NCBI GenBank assembly: GCA_031396305.1
Contig: JANNKM010000176.1
Location: 1 to 19,056 of the forward strand
DNA from: JAEMQF01 sp031396305
GTDB taxonomy: Bacteria; Pseudomonadota; Gammaproteobacteria; Burkholderiales; Burkholderiaceae_C
Length of the DNA stretch: 19,056 bases
Direction: 5' to 3'
Below the pieces are notes generated by a model. It searched no databases, was not told the origin of the DNA, and worked only from the letters and a program-made list of their open reading frames with translations. This document shows positions 13,526-19,056 of the stretch, in pieces. How positions within the stretch are numbered: the first letter of the stretch is position 1; the number at the start of each line of letters is the position of its first letter. A program made the translations under genes and the position numbers.

Positions 13526-14220
13526 GCAAGAGGCGTCAAGGCGGGTGCGGCTGAACGCGGCTCCGAGTTGCGCCGCACCACGCTGAACAACAGAAACGCC
13601 GCAGCCAGTGCCAGCAGCGCGATGCTGGGCACGGGCAGCGTCGGCCAGGCCAGAGGCGCGGCGCCGGACCACACCTGAAGCTGCACGTCGACGATGTGCA
13701 GGTTGTGCATCTGCACCAAACCCAGCTTTGGCGCGACCGTGCGCACACCGCGGAAACTGATCCGGTCGCTGCTGGCGGTCAGGGTCACGGGTGCACCGGC
13801 ACGAGCGGTTGTCGTGGCTGTGTCCGGCACCGCCGTCAGCACTTCGAGCCGGGCGCCGTGCGGCTCATCGACTTCCCAGCCAGCCTGCCACCGCGCGGAC
13901 ACCTCGCCCGCGGCCCGGGCGGTGCCGCGAACCGTGAACACCACGGTATACGGGTTCTGGCCTGCGCCCACGCGTTGCTCGGGGCCGACCCACGGCGATG
14001 CGTCGGCAAACCTCGAGCCCTCGCGGCGCGATTCATACGCCACGGTGCCCGCAGCCATATCGGCGTAACGCGCGATCGCCTGCGGCGGCAGTTGGTACTG
14101 GGCGAGGAGATTCTGGCCGTAAGCGTGGGGTTCATGGCTCGTGGCGGGAGGCAGCTGCGCCAGGCCCAGGCCGACTGACATCAGAAACAAGCTGAGCCGG
14201 AACCAGGCACTGGCGAGCAC
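13405..14220 (-). CDS. Unrecognised membrane-anchored periplasmic protein within the cco locus
   Basis: I do not recognise this family. GTG 14220, preceded by GGAG with good spacing, gives 271 residues; the open frame extends further to 14460, but that extension is Arg/Pro/Gly-rich and would bury the signal peptide. Visible features are a signal peptide (FRLSLFLMSVGLGLAQ), a conserved-looking periplasmic region (about 28-190) containing IARYADMAAGTVAYES and QNPYTVVFTVRGTARA and probably rich in beta strands, and one transmembrane helix near 198-215 (SIALLALAAAFLLFSVV). A basic, Ser/Ala/Pro-rich cytoplasmic tail follows. The last 40 residues are antisense to the 3' end of ccoI, so the true stop may have been lost by frameshift. 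It is convergent with ccoI and divergent from ccoS, sharing the upstream region with an FNR box. A role in oxidase assembly is only a guess from position. Confidence 0.68.
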   Translation of the reverse strand: MLASAWFRLSLFLMSVGLGLAQLPPATSHEPHAYGQNLLAQYQLPPQAIARYADMAAGTVAYESRREGSRFADASPWVGPEQRVGAGQNPYTVVFTVRGTARAAGEVSARWQAGWEVDEPHGARLEVLTAVPDTATTTARAGAPVTLTASSDRISFRGVRTVAPKLGLVQMHNLHIVDVQLQVWSGAAPLAWPTLPVPSIALLALAAAFLLFSVVRRNSEPRSAAPALTPLAQRFKRSELPTTSKELAAMPRPAAHGGSAPSSASGTHTAL

Positions 14221-14382
14221 TTCTTTTCTCCGGTTCGGACTGCGACATCGCGGTCCAGTCCGCACATTGTCCGGAGTGCCCACCGCAGGGCCACCCCCGC
14301 AATGAGTGGGAGTCGGTGGCTGCGCCCGCCCGGAACAGGTGATCGACCGGCGTGCACCAAATATCGCCGGCCGCTTGTTCCC

Positions 14383-14423
14383 TTGATCTCCATCAAGATC
14401 CGGATCAGCCCGGCCCGAACAAT
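14383..14423 (+). promoter_or_regulatory. Perfect FNR/ANR box and candidate -10 for the ccoS-NOQP operon
   Basis: TTGAT-CTCC-ATCAA (14383-14396) is an exact FNR/ANR site. A candidate -10, AACAAT (14418-14423), begins 21 bp after it, which places the box near -41.5, as in class II FNR promoters. The implied transcript would start about 22 nt before the ccoS ATG at 14453. The box also lies 163 bp upstream of the divergent minus-strand gene and could act on it. Low-oxygen activation of cco operons by FNR/ANR is well established. Confidence 0.8.
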
Positions 14424-14452
14424 CGGCGCCTGAGACGTGCAAAGGCGCCGCG

Positions 14453-14602
14453 ATGGACATCCTCTACCTGTTGATCCCGCTTTCCGTTCTCGCGATGTTC
14501 GGCGTTCTCGGCGTCTTTGCGTGGGCGCTGCACTGCGGCCAGTTCGACGACCTCGAGCGCGAAGGCGAGCGCGTCCTTGATTCAAATCAAAACAGTGAGT
14601 GA
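14453..14602 (+). CDS. ccoS: cbb3 oxidase maturation protein CcoS
   Basis: CcoS is a very small inner-membrane protein needed for cofactor insertion into cytochrome cbb3 oxidase. The frame encodes 49 residues: MDILYLLIPLSVLAMFGVLG, then VFAWALHCGQFDDLEREG, then a short acidic tail. The start MDILYLLIPLS, the single transmembrane helix (about 4-25) and the SGQFDDLE-like motif, here CGQFDDLE at 29-36, are diagnostic. AAAGG lies upstream of the ATG. It is the first gene of the FNR-controlled transcript, 24 bp before ccoN. The second FNR-type box (14577-14590) lies inside its last codons and encodes part of LDSNQNS. At 49 residues it is easily missed by automatic gene finding. Confidence 0.92.
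   Translation: MDILYLLIPLSVLAMFGVLGVFAWALHCGQFDDLEREGERVLDSNQNSE
14577..14590 (+). promoter_or_regulatory. Second perfect FNR/ANR box, inside the end of ccoS upstream of ccoN
   Basis: TTGAT-TCAA-ATCAA is again an exact FNR/ANR consensus, here within the ccoS coding sequence. AAGAAT at 14613-14618 sits at nearly the same distance (22 bp) as the candidate -10 of the first box. A class II promoter here would start transcription within a few bases of the ccoN ATG (14627) and so give a leaderless message. The site may instead add a second activator position, or repress. Confidence 0.65.
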
Positions 14603-14626
14603 TCCGTTTCGGAAGAATCGCCCACC

Positions 14627-16069
14627 ATGGCATCGAACCCCACCTCCCCACCTGTTTTTCACGACCACACAGTTCGCCTGTTCGCCTACGCCGCCGTGCT
14701 CTGGGGCATCGTTGGCATGCTGGTCGGCGTGCTGATCGCCGCGCAACTGACCTGGCCTGAATTGAACTTCGGCATTCCCTGGCTCAGCTACGGCAGATTG
14801 CGCCCGCTGCACACGAACGCCGTGATCTTCGCGTTCGGCGGCTGCACGCTGTTCGCGACGAGCCTGCACGTCGTGCAGCGCACCTGCCAGGTGCCGCTGT
14901 TCGCGCCCAAGCTCGCCGAACTGGTGTTCTGGGGCTGGCAGGCGGTGATCGTCGCCGCCGCGATCTCCCTTCCCCTGGGCTACACGCAGGGCAAGGAATA
15001 CGCCGAGCTGGAGTGGCCGATCGACATCCTGATCGCGGTCGTATGGGTGTCCTACGCGATCGTCTTCTTCGGCACGATCGGCGTGCGCAAGGTGCGCCAC
15101 ATCTATGTCGCGAACTGGTTCTTCGGCGCGTTCATCCTCACGGTTGCCTTGCTGCACATCGTCAACGGCGCGGCCATTCCCGCCGGCTGGATGAAGAGCT
15201 ACTCGGTCTACGCCGGCGTGCAGGACGCGATGGTGCAGTGGTGGTACGGCCACAACGCGGTCGGCTTCTTCCTCACTGCGGGTTTTCTCGGGATGATGTA
15301 CTACTACATCCCGAAGCAAGCGCAGCGCCCGGTGTACAGCTATCGGCTGTCGATCGTGCACTTCTGGGCGCTGATCTTCACCTACATGTGGGCCGGGCCG
15401 CACCACCTGCACTACACCGCCCTGCCCGACTGGGCGCAGTCGATCGGCATGCTGTTCTCGCTGGTGCTGCTCGCGCCCAGCTGGGGCGGAATGATCAACG
15501 GCATGATGACGCTGTCGGGCGCGTGGCACAAGCTGCGCGACGACCCGATCCTGAAGTTCCTCATCGTCTCGCTGTCGTTCTACGGCATGAGCACGTTCGA
15601 GGGGCCGATGATGTCGATCAAGACGGTGAACGCGCTGAGCCACTACACCGACTGGACGGTCGGCCATGTGCACAGCGGCGCGCTCGGCTGGGTCGGCCTG
15701 GTGTCGATGGGTTGCCTGTACCACCTGATTCCGCGCATGGTCGGACGCACGCAGATGCACAGCGTGCGCGCGATCGAGCTGCACTTCTGGGTCGCGACGC
15801 TGGGCATCGTGCTGTATATCGCGGCGATGTGGATCGCCGGCGTGATGCAAGGCCTGATGTGGCGCGCGGTGAACGCAGACGGCACGCTCGTCTACAGCTT
15901 CGTCGAGAGCGTCAAGGCGACCTGGCCGTTCTACTTCATCCGCTTCCTCGGCGGCCTGCTCTATCTCAGCGGCATGGCCATCATGGCGTGGAACGTCGTG
16001 AAGACGGCGCGCAGCGGACACGTCGCACCCATTCCTGTACCGGTCACGCTCGCGGTGGCGCGCGCCTGA
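14627..16069 (+). CDS. ccoN: Cytochrome c oxidase cbb3-type, catalytic subunit I
   Basis: This is the membrane subunit that reduces O2 with high affinity and pumps protons, carrying low-spin haem b, high-spin haem b3 and CuB. The protein is 480 residues with about 12 hydrophobic helices. Ligand histidines are all visible: His62 (RPLHTNAV), His209 (WWYGHNAVGFF), the pair His259-His260 (GPHHLHYT), and His347/His349 (GHVHSGALGW). The segment MMYYYIPKQ after the CuB histidine carries the tyrosine region that cbb3 enzymes use for cross-linking. The gene follows ccoS and is 16 bp before ccoO. Electrons arrive through CcoP and CcoO. Length, motifs and neighbours all agree with CcoN. Confidence 0.97.
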   Translation: MASNPTSPPVFHDHTVRLFAYAAVLWGIVGMLVGVLIAAQLTWPELNFGIPWLSYGRLRPLHTNAVIFAFGGCTLFATSLHVVQRTCQVPLFAPKLAELVFWGWQAVIVAAAISLPLGYTQGKEYAELEWPIDILIAVVWVSYAIVFFGTIGVRKVRHIYVANWFFGAFILTVALLHIVNGAAIPAGWMKSYSVYAGVQDAMVQWWYGHNAVGFFLTAGFLGMMYYYIPKQAQRPVYSYRLSIVHFWALIFTYMWAGPHHLHYTALPDWAQSIGMLFSLVLLAPSWGGMINGMMTLSGAWHKLRDDPILKFLIVSLSFYGMSTFEGPMMSIKTVNALSHYTDWTVGHVHSGALGWVGLVSMGCLYHLIPRMVGRTQMHSVRAIELHFWVATLGIVLYIAAMWIAGVMQGLMWRAVNADGTLVYSFVESVKATWPFYFIRFLGGLLYLSGMAIMAWNVVKTARSGHVAPIPVPVTLAVARA

Positions 16070-16085
16070 CGCTGGGGGACCTTTG

Positions 16086-16706
16086 ATGAGCGAAACCACC
16101 AAACCCACCGGCCACGAGCGCATCGAGACCAGCAACTGGCTGATGATCGTGCTGATCCTGGGCGTCGTCGCGGTCGGCGGCCTGGTCGAGATCGTGCCGC
16201 TGTACTTCCAGCGCTCGACAACGCAGGCGGCGCCCGGCGTCCTGCCCTACACCGCACTGCAACTCGCGGGGCGCGACATCTACATCCGCGAGGGCTGCTA
16301 CAACTGCCATTCGCAGATGGTTCGGCCGCTGTTGGCCGAGACCTTGCGTTACGGCCCGTACTCGAAGGCGGGCGAGTTCGTCTATGACCATCCGTTCCAA
16401 TGGGGCAGCAAGCGCACCGGGCCCGACCTGCACCGGGTCGGCGGCAAGTACAGCGACGAATGGCAGCGCTTGCACCTGACCGCGCCGCGCGACCTGGTGC
16501 CCGAGTCGAACATGCCCGCCTATCCGTGGCTTGAAAAGACCCCCGTGCCAAGCGCCGAGATGGCGCAGCGCATGACCGCACTGCGCCGCATCGGCGTGCC
16601 CTACAGCGATGAAGAGATCGCCAAGGCGGCCGAACAGACCGCCGGCAAGACTGAGCTCGACGCCCTCGTCGCCTACCTGCAGGTGCTCGGCACCGCAGTG
16701 AAGTGA
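16086..16706 (+). CDS. ccoO: Cytochrome c oxidase cbb3-type, mono-haem subunit II
   Basis: This membrane-anchored cytochrome c passes electrons from CcoP to CcoN. ATG 16086 gives 206 residues and has a GGGGGA site upstream; the TTG one codon earlier is not needed. One N-terminal transmembrane helix (about 18-40) is followed by the periplasmic haem domain with CYNCH at 71-75 within REGCYNCHSQMVRP, the invariant CcoO motif. GPDLHRVGGKYSDEWQRLHL and SNMPAYPWL, with the axial methionine, follow. It sits between ccoN and ccoQ on the same transcript. Nothing unusual was seen. Confidence 0.97.
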   Translation: MSETTKPTGHERIETSNWLMIVLILGVVAVGGLVEIVPLYFQRSTTQAAPGVLPYTALQLAGRDIYIREGCYNCHSQMVRPLLAETLRYGPYSKAGEFVYDHPFQWGSKRTGPDLHRVGGKYSDEWQRLHLTAPRDLVPESNMPAYPWLEKTPVPSAEMAQRMTALRRIGVPYSDEEIAKAAEQTAGKTELDALVAYLQVLGTAVK

Positions 16707-16720
16707 CACGAGGAGTTGCG

Positions 16721-16990
16721 ATGGACCTGAACATCAACCTGATCCGCAGCATCGTCACGGTGCTGGCATTCATCGTGTTCGTGCTGCTCGTGGTGCGTGT
16801 CTGGCGGCGCGCGAACCGTGAGCAATACGCGCAGGCTGCGGCGCTGCCATTTGCCGATGAACAACCCAACGCACCAGATGTCATCCCGACGGAAGTCGGG
16901 ATCCACCCTTTGCGGAACACCGTGGATCCCGACTTTCGTCGGGATGACAGAACCACGCCCGCGGCGCTTGCCCGAAAGAACGTGCAATGA
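16721..16990 (+). CDS. ccoQ: CcoQ with a repeat-derived C-terminal extension
   Basis: CcoQ is a small single-helix subunit that stabilises cbb3 oxidase. ATG 16721 follows GAGGAG and gives 89 residues; usual CcoQ proteins are about 50-70. Residues 1-50 look normal: a helix (SIVTVLAFIVFVLLVVRVW), then basic residues and YAQAAALPFADEQP. From about residue 53 the protein is encoded by dispersed-repeat copy C (16879-16949), giving VIPTEVGIHPL and DPDFRRDD, then a 13-residue tail ending KNVQ. The frame stays open through the repeat and ends by overlapping the ccoP start (ATGA). The insertion has therefore lengthened the protein while keeping the operon coupled. Without the repeat the protein would probably end soon after FADEQ. 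Whether the tail is tolerated or used is unknown. Confidence 0.88.
   Translation: MDLNINLIRSIVTVLAFIVFVLLVVRVWRRANREQYAQAAALPFADEQPNAPDVIPTEVGIHPLRNTVDPDFRRDDRTTPAALARKNVQ
16879..16949 (+). repeat. Dispersed palindromic repeat, copy C, inside ccoQ
   Basis: It is bounded by TGTCATCCCG (16879-16888) and CGGGATGACA (16940-16949), identical ends to copies A and B. The interior is itself an imperfect palindrome: GACGGAAGTCGGGATCCA faces TGGATCCCGACTTTCGTC. It shares GGGATCCACCCTTTG with copy A. At 71 nt it is the shortest of the three. It lies wholly in coding sequence and is translated as part of CcoQ. Confidence 0.8.
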
Positions 16991-17916
16991 GCGACTTTGT
17001 CTCCTCCGGCTGGTCGATCTTCGTCGCCGCAGCCACGCTGCTGAGCCTCATCGCCTGCCTGGTGCTGCTGTTCATCGCCGCCAGGCGCAAGGTCGTGATC
17101 CGACCCGACGGCAAGCCCGATGAAACGACGGGCCACACCTGGGACGTCGACCTGACCGAGCTGAACAATCCGCTGCCGCGCTGGTGGATGTGGTTGTTCG
17201 TGATCACGGTGGTGTTCTCGTTCGTCTACCTGTGGCTCTATCCGGGACTGGGCAGCGCCGCGGGTTCGCTCGGCTGGACCAGCCTGAACCAGCATGACGG
17301 CGAGCGCGCCAAGGCCGCCAAGACCGCGGCGCCGCTGTATGCGCGACTCGCGGCGCTGAGCCCCGAGCAGCTCGCCGCGGATGCGCAGGCCATGGGCGTG
17401 GGCGAGCGGTTGTTCGTCAACAACTGCGCCACTTGCCACGGCTCGGACGCGCGCGGCAGCAAGGGCTTCCCGAACCTCACCGACGGCGACTGGCTTTGGG
17501 GCGGCACACCCGAAGCGATTGCGCAGACCATCGCCAACGGCCGCCAAGGCATGATGCCGCCGATGGCCGCCGCGGTGGGTAACATCGCTGACGTGCGCAA
17601 CCTCGCGAACCATGTGCTGAGCCTGTCGGGCAGCGCGCACGACAACATCGCGGCGCAGCTCGGCCGCGAAAAGTTCGCTGCTTGCGCGGCATGCCATGGC
17701 CCCAAGGGTGAAGGCAACATTGCACTGGGTGCACCGAATCTGAGCGACAAGGTGTGGCTGCACGGTTGGGGCGAGCAGGCCGTGGTTTCGATGATCACGA
17801 ACGGCAAGACGAACGTGATGCCGGCGCACGCCGAGCGCCTGAGCGCGCAGCAGATCCAGGTGCTCGCAGCGTATGTGTGGCAACTCTCGAGGTCGGCCAC
17901 GAAGGCGCCGCAGTGA
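16987..17916 (+). CDS. ccoP: Cytochrome c oxidase cbb3-type, di-haem subunit III
   Basis: This subunit is the electron entry point of cbb3 oxidase, receiving electrons from soluble c-type cytochromes. The protein is 309 residues with two N-terminal transmembrane helices (about 9-32 and 66-88) linked by a cytoplasmic loop containing the conserved HTWDVDLTELNNPLPRWW. The periplasmic part has two cytochrome c domains with haem motifs CATCH at 147-151 and CAACH at 233-237. Axial methionines are likely in GMMPPM and NVMPAHAERL. The start overlaps the ccoQ stop. Two helices, rather than the single one in shorter CcoP types, are common in this group. A firm assignment. Confidence 0.97.
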   Translation: MSDFVSSGWSIFVAAATLLSLIACLVLLFIAARRKVVIRPDGKPDETTGHTWDVDLTELNNPLPRWWMWLFVITVVFSFVYLWLYPGLGSAAGSLGWTSLNQHDGERAKAAKTAAPLYARLAALSPEQLAADAQAMGVGERLFVNNCATCHGSDARGSKGFPNLTDGDWLWGGTPEAIAQTIANGRQGMMPPMAAAVGNIADVRNLANHVLSLSGSAHDNIAAQLGREKFAACAACHGPKGEGNIALGAPNLSDKVWLHGWGEQAVVSMITNGKTNVMPAHAERLSAQQIQVLAAYVWQLSRSATKAPQ

Positions 17917-18067
17917 GCCCAACGCCGGGCCGCCCCAAGTTGGGCGACGTCCCTCTCGGAGGGCCGAGCCCGGACACAAACAGTCCGGTAAGTTTGTGCT
18001 TGGCGAGGGGCTGGGCCACTGGCCCAGCGCGGCCGGCAAGGACCGCGCGCAGCGCGAGGGAGCTCCA
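17917..18067. other. Highly structured 151-bp intergenic region between ccoP and ccoG
   Basis: Several inverted repeats occur in a row. CGCCCCAA/TTGGGCG (17931-17946) has one bulged base. CCCTC-TCG-GAGGG spans 17951-17963. CCGGAC/GTCCGG (17970-17988) has the 7-nt loop ACAAACA. CTGGGCC-ACT-GGCCCAG spans 18011-18027. CACAAAC (17975-17981) is also complementary to GTTTGTG (17992-17998), which would compete with the CCGGAC stem. None is followed by a T-run. GAGGGAG at 18056-18062 is the ccoG ribosome-binding site. The block resembles an inserted repetitive element or a structured control region. Confidence 0.55.

Positions 18068-19056
<989 letters not shown>

Noticed and set aside
14582..16135. 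517-codon minus-strand frame opposite ccoN
   Set aside because: It is a shadow of ccoN, made of His/Arg/Asp-rich sequence without any motif.
5022..16949. Copies A, B and C considered as a CRISPR array
   Set aside because: There are three copies kilobases apart, in both orientations, with palindromic structure and no regular spacers.
17970..17998. H-type pseudoknot before ccoG
   Set aside because: The two stems would need connecting loops of 0 and 3 nt, too short for 6-bp stems; alternative hairpins are more likely.

Overview
This GC-rich window has gene content and gene order that suggest a betaproteobacterium, probably Burkholderiales. The evidence is a cbb3 oxidase operon in ccoS-N-O-Q-P-G order, a DUF2798 and a DUF454 protein, and an ETHE1-rhodanese fusion. 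No rRNA, tRNA or CRISPR array was seen. The organism assignment is inference from families; no marker gene is present.

Region 1 (1-2504). The left edge is a junction near 140-146. A minus-strand fragment of a LeuA/homocitrate-synthase-like gene abuts the C-terminal third of an SBP56/methanethiol oxidase (MtoX). Two translationally coupled genes follow: a SCO1/SenC copper protein with an unusual CX5C motif and a MauG-like di-haem protein. mtoX-SCO-mauG is the known order of methanethiol oxidase operons.

Region 2 (2505-8889). This is sulfur metabolism. It holds a flavocytochrome c sulfide dehydrogenase (fccA, fccB) and a convergent di-haem cytochrome c4. A TusA carrier, a DsrE2-like protein and a YeeE/YedE sulfur-compound transporter follow. 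On the minus strand lie a DUF2798 membrane protein and a persulfide dioxygenase-rhodanese fusion. The tusA-dsrE2-yeeE module is bracketed by inverted copies of one dispersed palindromic repeat, and a 159-nt near-perfect palindrome lies inside it.

Region 3 (8890-11245). uspA, a DksA/TraR-type zinc-finger protein and a DUF454 membrane protein are followed by a decayed metallo-beta-lactamase RNA-processing gene on the minus strand.

Region 4 (11246-19056). Cytochrome cbb3 oxidase and its copper assembly genes: ccoI, then an unrecognised membrane-anchored periplasmic protein on the opposite strand, then ccoS, ccoN, ccoO, ccoQ, ccoP and ccoG (cut by the window end). ccoS is too short for routine ORF calling. 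Perfect FNR/ANR boxes precede ccoS and ccoN. A third copy of the dispersed repeat lies inside the ccoQ reading frame and lengthens the protein.

Inferred physiology: methanethiol is oxidised to formaldehyde, H2S and H2O2. Sulfide, and persulfide formed from it, is oxidised by Fcc and persulfide dioxygenase. Sulfane sulfur is moved by TusA/DsrE2/YeeE. Electrons pass through c-type cytochromes to the high-affinity cbb3 oxidase under low-oxygen (FNR/ANR) control.
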